From Elainella sp. Prado103 (GTDB lineage: Bacteria; Cyanobacteriota; Cyanobacteriia; Elainellales; Elainellaceae), in NCBI GenBank assembly GCA_025454395.1, contig JALOOM010000019.1, positions 1 to 49,694 on the forward strand: 49,694 nucleotides of DNA, given 5' to 3'. The stretch's first letter is position 1, and the number at the start of each line of letters is the position of its first letter. The notes under the pieces were generated by a model. It was not told the origin of the DNA. It worked only from the letters and a program-made list of their open reading frames with translations, and made no database searches. The position numbers and the translations under genes are program-made. Below, one piece after another: positions 34,860 through 44,566 of this stretch.

Positions 34860-35663
34860 GTGGCTGAACCGACTGTACCTAATGCTATTATTGGCACGCT
34901 CGAAGATGATGATCTGTTTGGCACTCCACTAGACGATACAATCTACGGTCTAGCAGGCAACGATCTAATCGTTGATGATGAAGGTGGCAATGACACCATT
35001 ATTACCGGGGATGGACTCAATGTCGTCGAAGCCGGAACGGGAAATGACTTCGTGCTTGGCGGCATTGAGGACGATGAAATTTACGGTGAAGAAGGAAACG
35101 ACAACATCTATGCGGGCGATGGCTTAGATATTATTGATGGTGGCGACGGGAATGACTTCATTTATGGTGAAGAAGGCGATGACACCATTGATGGCGGTGC
35201 AGGTGATGATATTGTTCTAGGAGAAGCTGGGTTGGATACCCTCACCGGTGGATTCGGTTCTGACTTCCTATCTGGCGGTGACGATGATGACATCATCAAC
35301 TCCCACAATGGCCGGGTGAGCAGTAACGTGATCGAACGTGATGAAATCTACGGTGGTGCTGGGGCCGATGTGATCAATCTGTTCACCAACTATCTGGGCG
35401 GTACTGCGTCCACTAACCCCAACCGCGATGGTTCTAAGGCCATCATCTTTGGTTTCAACAAGACTGAAGATTTGTTGGGATTGTTAGATGATCCAGCGAG
35501 TGGCCGCTACACCGTACGCTCTTCGGGTAACTTTATGGGTAGCCGTCGGGCAGACACAGTTATCCTGCGGGGCAGCAACACGGTTGCGATCGTCGTCGAT
35601 GTGGCATTGCGCTCTACCGATCTGGTGCAAGCCAGCCTCACACCTCCTGCTCCGATCGTCTAA
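34860..35663 (+). CDS. RTX (hemolysin-type) calcium-binding repeat protein
   Basis: A 267-residue protein made largely of RTX nonapeptides (GGxGxDxUx type), which bind calcium as a parallel beta-roll after secretion, commonly by type I export. Runs from about residue 28 to 145 include GLAGNDLIV, GTGNDFVLGG, GEEGNDNIYAGDGLDIIDGGDGNDF, GGAGDDIVLGEAGLDTL and GGDDDDIIN. A C-terminal non-repeat part of about 110 residues (KAIIFGFNKTEDLLGLL, RRADTVILRGSNTVAIVVDV) may hold the uncleaved export signal. The start is GTG with TAAGGAGT eight bases upstream. No enzymatic domain and no type I secretion genes are nearby. The very high Asp/Gly content distinguishes it from its neighbours. A strong hairpin follows the stop. 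Confidence 0.9.
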   Translation: MAEPTVPNAIIGTLEDDDLFGTPLDDTIYGLAGNDLIVDDEGGNDTIITGDGLNVVEAGTGNDFVLGGIEDDEIYGEEGNDNIYAGDGLDIIDGGDGNDFIYGEEGDDTIDGGAGDDIVLGEAGLDTLTGGFGSDFLSGGDDDDIINSHNGRVSSNVIERDEIYGGAGADVINLFTNYLGGTASTNPNRDGSKAIIFGFNKTEDLLGLLDDPASGRYTVRSSGNFMGSRRADTVILRGSNTVAIVVDVALRSTDLVQASLTPPAPIV

Positions 35664-35736
35664 GAGAGACTGCTCGATCTGAAGCTAGTAGCTCTCAGAT
35701 TGAATTGGGATATTTACTAGAGTTAGCTCACTCAAC

Positions 35737-35792
35737 AGGTCAGGGTAGATTCAGGCACATTATCCAAATGTATTCTCTAATCTACCCTACCT
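35737..35792. terminator. Strong hairpin downstream of RTX gene
   Basis: AGGT-CA-GGGTAGATT (35737-35751) pairs with AATCTACCC-T-ACCT (35779-35792): 13 base pairs with one small internal loop and a 27-nt loop. No T run follows, so it may stabilise or end convergent transcripts rather than act as a classical terminator. Confidence 0.5.
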
Positions 35793-35878
35793 TGATCTGA
35801 CTCCCACTTAACTCACTCACTGGGCGCATGATCGCGTCCATTTTGCCATGTTATGGCGGTAGTCATAATCGTTTGGAT

Positions 35879-35917
35879 ATTGCAAAGACTGATTGCAAAG
35901 ACTGATTGCAAAGACTG
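35879..35917. repeat. 13-bp tandem repeat (ATTGCAAAGACTG x3)
   Basis: Three perfect adjacent copies at 35879, 35892 and 35905. Confidence 0.95.
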
Positions 35918-35994
35918 GAATCAACCAGGGCTTAAGCTTCCTGTTCTAACTTAAATACTGATAGCTAGCAGTTTCGGGTATTGATCAATTTCTT

Positions 35995-37470
35995 TTAGCG
36001 ATGCCGAATGTGTTCATAAATTTGCAAATAGTCTGTACCTGGATGATTCCAGGAATAATCATATTCCATGCCCTGCTTTACCAATTTACGGAACTCTTCT
36101 GGGTAAACATGCCAGAGTCCGATCGCCCGATCGATCGCTGATTCTAAAGCTTGCTGATCAGTCTGATAGAACACGTAACCATTCCGTTGTTCTGGCTTAT
36201 GGAACTGATCATAGTCTCGATCGAACACCGTATTCACCAAACCGCCCACCCCTCGCACGATCGGTACCGTGCCATATTTGAGGCTAATCATCTGGGTCAA
36301 ACCGCAAGGCTCATAGTTACTGGGCACCACAATCATGTCGGCACCGGCATAGATCAGGTGAGAGAGTTCTTCATTGAAGCCCAACTCCAGGTGAACATCT
36401 GGATTTTCGTTGAGGAAATTCTTTTCATGCCAGAACCAATTGTTGAGACCAGGCTCGGTTGCCGACCCCAATAAGACAAACTGAGCATTCCGATGGAGAG
36501 CGTAATAAATGGCGTGATGCACGAGATGTACACCCTTTTGATCATCTAACCGACCGATATAACAAATCAGTGGTTTATCTTCATGGCTCAGCCACAGCCG
36601 CTCACGTAGCGCTTTCTTATTTTTAAGTTTTGTCTCCAGATCATCGATCGTGTACTGAGCCGGAATAAACCGATCGATCTCTGGGTTCCAGACCTCATAA
36701 TCAATACCGTTGAGGATCCCCCCAAATTTATGCTGGTGCAGATTCAGGGTATGGCCGAGCCCATAGCCAAACTCACCATAATGAGCTTCCCAGGCATGAT
36801 GGGGTGAAACGGTGGTGACAAAGTTAGAGTAGACAATACCACCCTTCATGAAGTTGAGGGCAAAGGGGTTGAAATTGTCTTGTAATCGATCGTATTGGAA
36901 GTAATAGGGTTCGTTATTTAAGCCGGTTGCCCACAATATATTCGTGCCCGCAATCCCTTGATGCTTAAAGTTATGGATGGTGTAGCAGACCCGCTGGTAC
37001 TCCATGCCGTGATATTTGTAAATCTCAAACAGCATCACCGGCACCAAGCCTGTCTGCCAGTCGTGACAGTGAATGATGTCAGGACGCTTATTGGTCTGCT
37101 GCAAAAACTCTAGCGATGCCTTGCTGAAAAAAGCAAACCGCAGGTGATCATCTACTGCTCCATAGTAGCAACCGCGATTAAAGAACTGATCGTCTGAGTG
37201 GGGTTCAATGAAGAAGCAGAGCCGCCCATGTACCCAGCCACAATGCACGGTACAGCGGATCGCTCCGTCATACCAGGGAACCATCAGGTTTTCGTAAGCA
37301 ATGTGCAATCCCCAAATCTGGTCGTACCGCATGCAGTCATATTTGGGCAATATGATTTCGATGGTATGACCGCGGATTTCTAACTCTCGGCTCAATCCGT
37401 ATACCACATCGCCTAATCCTCCAGCTTTCACCACCGGCGCGCATTCAGAGGCAATCTGCACGATGTACAT
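35995..37470 (-). CDS. glgA: Glycogen synthase (GlgA paralogue, KAGGLGDVV type)
   Basis: A GT5-family ADP-glucose:alpha-1,4-glucan synthase that elongates glycogen. The N-terminal ADP-glucose loop is VVKAGGLGDVVYGLSREL (14-31). The domain interface includes DIIHCHDWQTGLVP and CYTIHNFKHQG. The GT-B C-terminal domain shows CYIGRLDDQKG and the nucleotide-sugar motif VVPSNYEPCGLTQM, with catalytic Glu in EPCG. At 491 residues it is complete. This is the branch with MYIVQIASECAPVVKAGG, which in Synechocystis I recall as GlgA1 and which is closer to plant starch synthases III/IV. The second paralogue lies upstream past trpD on the same strand, with 347 bp of repeat-bearing spacer between. Confidence 0.95.
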   Translation of the reverse strand: MYIVQIASECAPVVKAGGLGDVVYGLSRELEIRGHTIEIILPKYDCMRYDQIWGLHIAYENLMVPWYDGAIRCTVHCGWVHGRLCFFIEPHSDDQFFNRGCYYGAVDDHLRFAFFSKASLEFLQQTNKRPDIIHCHDWQTGLVPVMLFEIYKYHGMEYQRVCYTIHNFKHQGIAGTNILWATGLNNEPYYFQYDRLQDNFNPFALNFMKGGIVYSNFVTTVSPHHAWEAHYGEFGYGLGHTLNLHQHKFGGILNGIDYEVWNPEIDRFIPAQYTIDDLETKLKNKKALRERLWLSHEDKPLICYIGRLDDQKGVHLVHHAIYYALHRNAQFVLLGSATEPGLNNWFWHEKNFLNENPDVHLELGFNEELSHLIYAGADMIVVPSNYEPCGLTQMISLKYGTVPIVRGVGGLVNTVFDRDYDQFHKPEQRNGYVFYQTDQQALESAIDRAIGLWHVYPEEFRKLVKQGMEYDYSWNHPGTDYLQIYEHIRHR

Positions 37471-37577
37471 TTACCAGTCCTCACTCAGAGAAAAATTGTT
37501 TACCAATCTTTACAACAGTATCCAATCGGACAGTATACAGGGAATTGGCATCGATTAGTCCAACCCTGGGGTCAAAT

Positions 37578-37671
37578 TTGGCAGTTGGTTTGGTAGTTAG
37601 TTTGACAATTGGTTTGGTAGTTAGTTTGACAATTGGTTTGACAGTTAGTTTGACAGTTGGTTTGGCAGTTG
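37578..37671. repeat. 12-bp degenerate tandem repeat (TTTGRYARTTRG), about 7.8 copies
   Basis: Units such as TTTGGTAGTTAG and TTTGACAATTGG alternate, so that parts repeat at 24 bp. All copies keep the TTTG-N-(C/T)A-(G/A)TT frame. Confidence 0.92.
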
Positions 37672-37692
37672 TCTATCAGTAAGTCGATCGAG

Positions 37693-37731
37693 CCGATCGA
37701 GCAGTAAACCGATCGAGCAGTAAACCGATCG
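37693..37731. repeat. 16-bp tandem repeat (CCGATCGAGCAGTAAA, about 2.4 copies)
   Basis: Copies at 37693 and 37709, then CCGATCG; each contains the HIP1-like CGATCG word. Confidence 0.9.
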
Positions 37732-37817
37732 GGACGAGCGAACCGATCAATGCGCCGTTTAAACCGAGTTCCCCATGCAGCCGTTACAGAAACCTTATGC
37801 CTGTCGAAGCAGAACCA

Positions 37818-38915
37818 CTAGCGCAGAAATGCTGCCAAAGCCTCAACCTTCTCCCAGGCGGCACCGCTCGCTAGAATCTCCTTGGCTTGCACAACTCCTT
37901 GCGCATAACTCGCAACTGGATCAGCCCCGTCAAAGGGATTCGCCCCTCCCACCGTTAGCGCTAAAGCAGCATTAACCGCCACAGCTTCTTGTTGAGCCAG
38001 CGTTCCTTTGCCTTGCAGCACCGATCGGAGAATTTCGGTGTTGTTCTCCACTTCACCGCCTTGCAAATCGCTCAGCGCCGCCGGAGTCACCCCCATCGCC
38101 TCTGGTTCTAGCACCACCCGTTGGATCTGTCCTTGCGAGAGTACGGCCAGATCGGTCGGAGCCCCCAGCCCAACTTCATCCAGCTTTTCTCGCCCATGGA
38201 GCACGATCGCTCCCTGACGACCCAACTGTTGTAAAGCCTGGGCGACGATCGACACCAATTCTGGATCAAACACTCCCATCACCTGTCCGGTGATCGGCAT
38301 AGGATTGACCAGTGGGCCCAACAGATTGAAAATCGTCCGCACTTTCAGAGTTTTCCGCAGAGGCACAACTGTTTTAAGGGCAGGGTGCCAGCCAGGGGCA
38401 AATAGAAAGGTGATGCCCACTGCCTGCACCGCTGCAACAATTCGCTCTAGATCAGCCGCCAAATTAATACCCAAGGCTTCTAAGACATCGGCTGAACCCA
38501 CCTTACTAGAGGCTGCCCGATTGCCATGTTTTGCCACCGGAATGCCTGCTGCTGCCGCCACAAAAGCAGAAGCCGTAGAAATATTGAAAGTGGAAGCCCG
38601 ATCGCCTCCAGTGCCACAGGTATCAATCAGCGGTTGGGGAAACTGGGTTAAGGTCAGTTCCTGAGCGCGAGACTGCGCCTGAAGCACTTGGGCCATGCCT
38701 GCTAATTCCGACGATGCCACTCCCTTCATTTGGAGGGCAGCCAAAATTGCCCCGGATAACACTTCCGGAATGGTTTCACTTAACCACCCTTGCATCAGCA
38801 GAGCAGCTTGATCGGTAGTTAGGGATTGGCGATCGAGCAATTGTTGAAGCAGCAGTGACCCATCGAGTTGAGTGGCCGATTGGGTGGGATCGGCCAGAGA
38901 AGAGACGAGATTCAT
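37818..38915 (-). CDS. trpD: Anthranilate phosphoribosyltransferase
   Basis: Transfers the phosphoribosyl group of PRPP to anthranilate in tryptophan synthesis. The 365-residue protein has an N-terminal helical domain ([24 protein letters not shown]). The PRPP-binding glycine loop is [18 protein letters not shown], and [24 protein letters not shown] is the second active-site segment. Further on are [31 protein letters not shown] and [12 protein letters not shown]. All catalytic elements are present. The stop of the upstream glgA is only 6 bp before its ATG, so the two are very probably co-transcribed, an unusual neighbour for a tryptophan gene. Confidence 0.96.
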   Translation of the reverse strand: MNLVSSLADPTQSATQLDGSLLLQQLLDRQSLTTDQAALLMQGWLSETIPEVLSGAILAALQMKGVASSELAGMAQVLQAQSRAQELTLTQFPQPLIDTCGTGGDRASTFNISTASAFVAAAAGIPVAKHGNRAASSKVGSADVLEALGINLAADLERIVAAVQAVGITFLFAPGWHPALKTVVPLRKTLKVRTIFNLLGPLVNPMPITGQVMGVFDPELVSIVAQALQQLGRQGAIVLHGREKLDEVGLGAPTDLAVLSQGQIQRVVLEPEAMGVTPAALSDLQGGEVENNTEILRSVLQGKGTLAQQEAVAVNAALALTVGGANPFDGADPVASYAQGVVQAKEILASGAAWEKVEALAAFLR

Positions 38916-38921
38916 AGCAAC

Positions 38922-40403
38922 CTAACTCACTAATTCGGGGTGGCGATCTTCCGGCTGACCATCTGGGGATTGCCCTGGCTGACCAACCAAACTGGCTTGA
39001 TCCGCAGTTGCTTGATCTTCCAGCGGCAGCCCCAAGAGTTGACGGTAGAGCTGGATATAGTCTCGGGCAGAGTTGTTCCAACTAAAGTCTTGCGCCATGC
39101 CACGTTTTTGCAGTTCTCGCCAAGGTTCTTTAAACTGGAAAGCCTCCCAGGCTCGCACCATGCAGGTGTAGAGGTCTAAAGGCTCATAGCGATCGAAGCA
39201 GTACCCGGTTCCGGCACTCTTGGCGGGGTTATAGTGCTCCACCGTATCGACCAGTCCTCCCGTTCGCCGCACGATCGGCACACAGCCATAGCGCAGCGCT
39301 AACATCTGGCTAATTCCACAAGGCTCAAATCGCGATGGCATTAAGAAGGCATCCGATCCGGCATAGATGCGCCGCGCCAGAGTATCGTTATGCAGCAAGT
39401 AAGCCGAAACTCGTCCAGGGTAGCGGGAAGCAATCTGCCACAATTGGGTTTCATAGTAGCGATCCCCCGTACCCAGCACCACAAACTGGGCATCCGTATA
39501 GGAGATAAACCGATCGAGCATTTGCAGGATCAGATCTAACCCTTTTTGTTCAACCAACCGCGACACCATCCCAACCAAAAATGCACCGGAGTTTACCTCT
39601 AAGCCCAGTTCTTCCTGGAGGGTAATCTTGTTAGCAGCCCGTCGTTCGATCGTATCGGCAGTATAGGTTTGGGTGATTGTGCGATCGGTTGCTGGATTAT
39701 ACAGCTCGCGATCGATCCCATTGAGAATACCGCTGGTTCTGCCGCTAATAAATGACAGTAACCCGTCCAGCGATTCCCCATAGGCTGGAGTTTTAATTTG
39801 CTGCGCGTAGGTTGGGGAAACCGTGGTGACCCAGTCGGCAAACTGTACCGCTGCTGCCATCGTGTTGTGGCCTTGCATATACCATGGGCACCAAGTGATT
39901 TGTTCTAAGCGCCAGCGCCATGGCCCCTGATAAGCCAGGTTGTGAATGGTAAAGATGGTCTTGATATCGGGAGTTTCATGCATCCAAACCGGGATCATGC
40001 CGGTGTGCCAGTCATGACAATGGACGATTTCGGGATGCCACTCTTCATAGTTCCAGCAAAACTCAGCCGCACCATTGGCGAACAAGGTAAACCGCCAATC
40101 CTCATCTTCACCGAAATAAATCCGACGCGGCATGAAGGACGGATGCCCAAATAAATAAAGCGGCACATCCGTTCCAGGCAGCAGCGACTCATACACATAA
40201 AAGTCCTGAAACATGGCGGTACTTTTCCAGACCGGCTTTTCAGGAATTTTCATCTTGTCAGGCAAAAAGCCATAGTAGGGCATAAAAATTCGTACATCGT
40301 GCCCCATTTTCCGTAAGACCTTGGGGAGTGCGCCCACCACATCGCCCATGCCGCCCACCTTGGCAACGGGAACCGCCTCTGCTGCAACAAACAGAATCCG
40401 CAT
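38922..40403 (-). CDS. glgA: Glycogen synthase (GlgA paralogue, KVGGMGDVV type)
   Basis: Second GT5 glycogen synthase, 493 residues, using ADP-glucose to extend alpha-1,4-glucan. The ADP-glucose loop is [18 protein letters not shown] (14-31). [19 protein letters not shown] and [14 protein letters not shown] mark the interface. The GT-B C-terminal motifs are [15 protein letters not shown] and [15 protein letters not shown] (Glu of EPCG). The pattern [18 protein letters not shown] matches the branch I recall as GlgA2 in Synechocystis. A short Gln/Asp/Pro-rich tail follows the enzyme. Its 3' end is 6 bp from trpD. It is divergent from comFB. The presence of both branches is normal for cyanobacteria and may reflect division of labour in chain length. 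Confidence 0.95.
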   Translation of the reverse strand: MRILFVAAEAVPVAKVGGMGDVVGALPKVLRKMGHDVRIFMPYYGFLPDKMKIPEKPVWKSTAMFQDFYVYESLLPGTDVPLYLFGHPSFMPRRIYFGEDEDWRFTLFANGAAEFCWNYEEWHPEIVHCHDWHTGMIPVWMHETPDIKTIFTIHNLAYQGPWRWRLEQITWCPWYMQGHNTMAAAVQFADWVTTVSPTYAQQIKTPAYGESLDGLLSFISGRTSGILNGIDRELYNPATDRTITQTYTADTIERRAANKITLQEELGLEVNSGAFLVGMVSRLVEQKGLDLILQMLDRFISYTDAQFVVLGTGDRYYETQLWQIASRYPGRVSAYLLHNDTLARRIYAGSDAFLMPSRFEPCGISQMLALRYGCVPIVRRTGGLVDTVEHYNPAKSAGTGYCFDRYEPLDLYTCMVRAWEAFQFKEPWRELQKRGMAQDFSWNNSARDYIQLYRQLLGLPLEDQATADQASLVGQPGQSPDGQPEDRHPELVS

Positions 40404-40703
40404 AACTCTTTGTCTTCCCTGTGAGTAGAGTCTGGATTGCCAACCTGACTCCGTTTCAAGACTGGGTTTCGTGGCCAGTCCTTATCACATTACAACAAAC
40501 CCTTTGCAAAATTTCTGTTACAACAAGTTTCTGTACTCACAAGTTTTGACAACCATTTTTGTTCTGGATTGCTGCAATCTATAAAAATTTACCCCAAAAT
40601 CCTATGTTTTCTTTTCAGGAATATTATGCTTAGGCCATGGAGAATTGCCTGATAGCCTACATTAACTTTGTTAAAAGTTGGCGGAGTTCCAAGGAAGTCG
40701 GTC
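40404..40703. other. Divergent spacer, glgA / comFB
   Basis: 300 bp, AT-rich, with the leaders of both genes. The in-frame TTG extension of comFB from 40668 is rejected in favour of the ATG at 40704. I see no repeat or named regulatory site. Confidence 0.5.
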
Positions 40704-41351
40704 ATGATTACCTACAAAAACGTAATGGAATTGCTGGTTGAAGAAGAAGTGATCCGGCAATATAATGCCCTGCCGGCTCGGATGGCCGCTTACACGAATC
40801 GATCGGAGTGGATTGCCTATGCCCTCAATCAATTGCCACCCCTCTATGCCACCAGTGAAAAAGGGCTACGATGTCAAATCCAACGCGGTAAAGACAAGTA
40901 TCAGGCTGCGATCCGCCAAGCCGTTCAGCGAGCCTTAGCAGCTATTCGGCGCGATCCACTGCGATCCTCTGTCCCCCTGCGATCGTCCCAAGTCCCAGGT
41001 CATGAAATCCTCGATCAACTGCGGTTTTTGTTGCGCAATGATCAACTGGACTGGGAAGCGGTACCCTGGGCTGTAGAACGGGCTTTAGAACAATCCAGTC
41101 AGCAGCAGTCCCCGCCCTCTCCCTCGCCTGCACCCCCTCCGCATCGATCGGCCGCTCTATATCGTCCTGTACAAGCCTCTTCTCCCTTCCCGACCTATCC
41201 CAGCGAAGAGGCAAGGCAGTCCCCCCCCTTCAAAGCCGATCGATCGAGCTTACCCAGACCACAAGTGCCTACCATGCCTCCTATTGCTCCGAAAAAGCCT
41301 GCGGCAGAGGAAATATTTGGGTGGGATGATCCGCTTTACAATCCGCGTTAA
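40704..41351 (+). CDS. ComFB family (late competence development) protein
   Basis: Matches the cyanobacterial ComFB-like family. The start is the ATG preceded by AAGGAAG six bases upstream; the protein begins MITYKNVMELLVEEEVIRQYNALP. The family core (about 1-85) shows YTNRSEWIAYALNQLPPLYATSEKG and the basic helix QIQRGKDKYQAAIRQAVQRALAAIRRDPLR. Two or more recent lines of work link ComFB proteins to cyclic di-nucleotide binding and natural competence or motility. I cannot see which ligand applies here. The second half is Pro/Ser-rich and probably disordered, with a conserved-looking end (AEEIFGWDDPLYNPR). 215 aa. Its last four bases overlap the convergent UPF0182 gene. Confidence 0.88.
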   Translation: MITYKNVMELLVEEEVIRQYNALPARMAAYTNRSEWIAYALNQLPPLYATSEKGLRCQIQRGKDKYQAAIRQAVQRALAAIRRDPLRSSVPLRSSQVPGHEILDQLRFLLRNDQLDWEAVPWAVERALEQSSQQQSPPSPSPAPPPHRSAALYRPVQASSPFPTYPSEEARQSPPFKADRSSLPRPQVPTMPPIAPKKPAAEEIFGWDDPLYNPR

Positions 41352-44300
41352 GGAACTGGCAACTCGCTCTCTACCGGCACTTCTGGTTCGGCAGTTCGGA
41401 CGATTGGAGGTTCGGTAGGGGTCGTGCCAGAAAATATTGCCTCTAGGGCTCCCGGCAAGGTTTCGGCAATGGCAATTCGATCGCCATAGGCCACAATTAC
41501 CCGTACCAGAGTGGGCAATCGGGTTTGTTCAGCGACCAGATAGAGAGGCTCAACATATAACAACGACTGTTCGATCGGAATCACTAACAAATTGCCCTGG
41601 ATCGCCTGCGATCCCTGCCGATTCCAGAGAGAGATGCGCTCTGAGATGACGGGATCCTGGTTAATCCGAGCCTCAATTTGTTCGGGGCCAAACACCAACT
41701 CTTGTTTTGGGAAAACATATAGCAAACTACGCCCATATTGATCCCCATCGGAGCGGGAAGCTAACCAGGCGATCATGTTATTGCGTTGGATAGGCGTAAA
41801 CGGCCGGAGCAAGACAAATTCTTCGTTGGTGCCGATCGGCAACTTCATGATCAGATAATAGGGCTCTACCACTTGCTGCTCCGTCCCATACAACTCGTTC
41901 GGAGCCCGCCACTGATCTTCCCGGTTATAAAACACGATCGGATCGGTCATGTGGTAGGTCATTAACTGGTTCGACTGTACCTGAAATAAATCTTGCGGAT
42001 AGCGAATGTGGCGACGCAACGAATCTGGCAAGGTATCCAGCGGCTGAAACATTCCAGGGAAAATTTGACTCCAGGCTTGAATCACGGGATCCTGCGGATC
42101 GGCTACATAGAAGGTCACTGCTCCATGATAGGCATCAATCACGACTTTGACGGAGTTACGGATGTAATTAAAGTCATTCTCAAGCGGATCGGAGTAGGGA
42201 TAGCGATCACTAATCGTATAGGCATCGACAATCCAATAGAGATAGCTTTCGTCGGGTGTGGGGTTATTTAGCGTTTGATAACCATGCTGCCAATCTTTGC
42301 CGCCGACATCACTAACCACCAGGTAGGGATCGTTGTCATATCTCAGAAATGGCGCGATGGTTTTGATCCGATCGGTAATATTACGCCGAAACAGTAATCG
42401 CGATTGATCGGTTAAATTATCGGTCAGCAGCATCCGCCAATCGCGGAGATAGTTGGCATATAGAAACCGCTGCGCGAAATTACCAATGCTGACCCCACCC
42501 CAACCATCGTAAGTGTTGTAAACGTTATCACTCCCACTGGGGTAATCCAACTCCTGTACCTTGGTTTGGGTCATGACATAGGTATCCGTCAGTTCACCGT
42601 AATAGATTCGTGGTTTGCCGATCGGAATACTTTGTTGCACTCTGGGATCGATCGCCCCCGTTTCAATGCCACGGATAAAATAATCAGGCAATCCCCCTTC
42701 TCCGGCCGTATTCACCGGACTGACGGTAAATCCGTAGCCATGGGTATAAATTAAATGTTGATTCACCCAGGTCTGAGCAGCAGTTGGGACTGCGTTGTAG
42801 TCGAGTTCCCGAGCCGCAATCAAAACCTGTTGTTGGATCGTGCGTCCATCATCTGTGGGTAATGTATAGCGATCGATATCGGCATCTGGAAATTCATAGT
42901 AGAGGCGAATTCGTTGGAGTTGCCGATTGGTTTCCAGTAAGGGCCGCTTATCCCAGAGCCGAATGTTTCCCACCGTCAGGTCATTGCGTGCCAACGCTTC
43001 GCGGGTCAAGTTATTGTTTGGATCAAAGGTTTCGACATCGATCTCATCCAGCTTAAATCCTTGACGAGTCAGGGCGATCGTGCGTTGAATGTAAGGAGTT
43101 TCCAATTCCAATTCATCTGGCTGGACGACCAAACGTTGGACGATCGGCGGCAACGCTAATCCCAAAAGCAGTGCGACCAAGCCATACAGCAGTAAGCTAC
43201 CTAACAGATAGCGTGGAGTTGGTACAACCGAGACTACAGGCACAGAGGTAGTGACACCGGGGTTAAGCCATCCGCCTGGGCGCAGAACCGGCTGAGTTGC
43301 GGGTGGGGTTTGACGATCGCGCAATTTCAGCCCGACTGCTTCAAACAGCAGCCAACCCGCCAGCGGCACGGTTAATAAACTCAGAACGGTGTAGACTGGC
43401 AGTGCAACCTGGACACTGGTATAGCTGGCTCCATAGGACACCCCATTAGGACTGTAAAGTAGGGTGTAGCGATCGAGCCAATACCCCAGCCCGATCACCA
43501 GCATCATGGCGCTACCAATCCCACAGAGATGGCGGAGTTGAGCCGTCGAAAAGCCTGGGAAATAGCCCTGACTGAGACTATCAGCCGACAGCAAATAGAC
43601 CAGGCTAACTGATAGAAATGTCAGCGTTGTTAGACCTAAGAGCCAAAATTCCAACAACTCCCACACGGGCAGGGTAAACAGGTAGAAACTAATATCTTGC
43701 TGAAACAGGGGATCGGTTTCATTAAATGGGACTCGATGCAGCCCCAGCAAAATTTTGTCCCAATATTCGGACAGAATAATCAAAAATCCTACACTGATCA
43801 GAACCGTGATGACCCGCAACAACCCACGCGGATAAATCAGGAGTGCCACCATCAAAATGGCTGCCAACCCCAATTGCCAAGCCGTTTGCCAATTTTGCAG
43901 CAGCCCCCAGATCACTTGATAATTAAATCGCAGCGGAATTGGCACACTGGCACTGTCTAAGCTGAGGCGTGGATGCCAATGGCTGGCGGCAACTTGCCCG
44001 TAGTAGAGCCAACTGACTGCCAAGGTGAAACTCGACAGCAACACAACCGGCAGCAACCCCCCTAAACCCATGCGTCCTGGCAGAGTGGGTCGATCGCGTT
44101 CTGGTAAGGGGGCAACCCAGGCACGTTGAGCCGCGATCGTTAAGTTAAACCACAAGACTCCTAAGCTAATGCCAAACACAGGTAAAGCAATAGCAATTTG
44201 ACTGAACAGCCGGGTCAGGAACACTTGCCCATAGGAGATTTTCTGAAACCAAAACCCCTCTGCCAGCAGAAGCATCAGCAGATTGAGGAGGAGCACGGAT

Positions 44301-44368
44301 CCGAATGCGAGCCCGATCCAAATCAGGAATTTGCGCCCTCGATATCGCAACTGCTTAGAAATTCCCAT
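41348..44368 (-). CDS. UPF0182 family large membrane protein
   Basis: A 1006-residue member of UPF0182, a family conserved in cyanobacteria and actinobacteria with unknown function. The N-terminal third has about seven membrane spans (from LIWIGLAFGSVLLLNLLMLLL to LLYGLVALLLGLALPPI). The remaining about 600 residues form a large extracytoplasmic region with family phrases: LETPYIQRTIALTRQGFKLDEI, NIRLWDKRPLLETNRQLQRIRLYYEF, FIRGIETGAIDPRVQQS, PRIYYGELTDTYV and HGAVTFYVADPQDPVIQAW. It ends in a Pro/Glu tail. Complete by comparison with the usual 900-1000 aa. No operon partner; it overlaps the comFB 3' end by 4 bp. Confidence 0.95.
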   Translation of the reverse strand: MGISKQLRYRGRKFLIWIGLAFGSVLLLNLLMLLLAEGFWFQKISYGQVFLTRLFSQIAIALPVFGISLGVLWFNLTIAAQRAWVAPLPERDRPTLPGRMGLGGLLPVVLLSSFTLAVSWLYYGQVAASHWHPRLSLDSASVPIPLRFNYQVIWGLLQNWQTAWQLGLAAILMVALLIYPRGLLRVITVLISVGFLIILSEYWDKILLGLHRVPFNETDPLFQQDISFYLFTLPVWELLEFWLLGLTTLTFLSVSLVYLLSADSLSQGYFPGFSTAQLRHLCGIGSAMMLVIGLGYWLDRYTLLYSPNGVSYGASYTSVQVALPVYTVLSLLTVPLAGWLLFEAVGLKLRDRQTPPATQPVLRPGGWLNPGVTTSVPVVSVVPTPRYLLGSLLLYGLVALLLGLALPPIVQRLVVQPDELELETPYIQRTIALTRQGFKLDEIDVETFDPNNNLTREALARNDLTVGNIRLWDKRPLLETNRQLQRIRLYYEFPDADIDRYTLPTDDGRTIQQQVLIAARELDYNAVPTAAQTWVNQHLIYTHGYGFTVSPVNTAGEGGLPDYFIRGIETGAIDPRVQQSIPIGKPRIYYGELTDTYVMTQTKVQELDYPSGSDNVYNTYDGWGGVSIGNFAQRFLYANYLRDWRMLLTDNLTDQSRLLFRRNITDRIKTIAPFLRYDNDPYLVVSDVGGKDWQHGYQTLNNPTPDESYLYWIVDAYTISDRYPYSDPLENDFNYIRNSVKVVIDAYHGAVTFYVADPQDPVIQAWSQIFPGMFQPLDTLPDSLRRHIRYPQDLFQVQSNQLMTYHMTDPIVFYNREDQWRAPNELYGTEQQVVEPYYLIMKLPIGTNEEFVLLRPFTPIQRNNMIAWLASRSDGDQYGRSLLYVFPKQELVFGPEQIEARINQDPVISERISLWNRQGSQAIQGNLLVIPIEQSLLYVEPLYLVAEQTRLPTLVRVIVAYGDRIAIAETLPGALEAIFSGTTPTEPPIVRTAEPEVPVESELPVP

Positions 44369-44566
44369 TGCACCTGCCCTAATTCATGCTTCAGTCTGGT
44401 CTGGTTCGGCTTGAGCTCCCTTCCACCGAACAACTGCTGGATTACTCCTGAATGGCTTGAACCTGCCATAGGATTGCCCCTGCCTATCCACCACTCTAGA
44501 AGATAGTCATCCGCAATGGCGAAAGTGCAGTGAAATCGTTAAGTTTACTGGATGGTAAGCTGGCAT

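Larger units (their letters stand above)
35664..35994. other. Spacer between convergent RTX and glgA genes
   Basis: 331 bp with the hairpin at 35737-35792 and the 13-bp triplication at 35879-35917. No gene is seen. Confidence 0.6.
37471..37817. other. Spacer between glgA and trpD, mostly tandem repeats
   Basis: 347 bp containing two adjacent repeat blocks (37578-37671 and 37693-37731). No gene is supported; the promoter for the downstream glgA should lie here if it is not read through from trpD. Confidence 0.6.
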
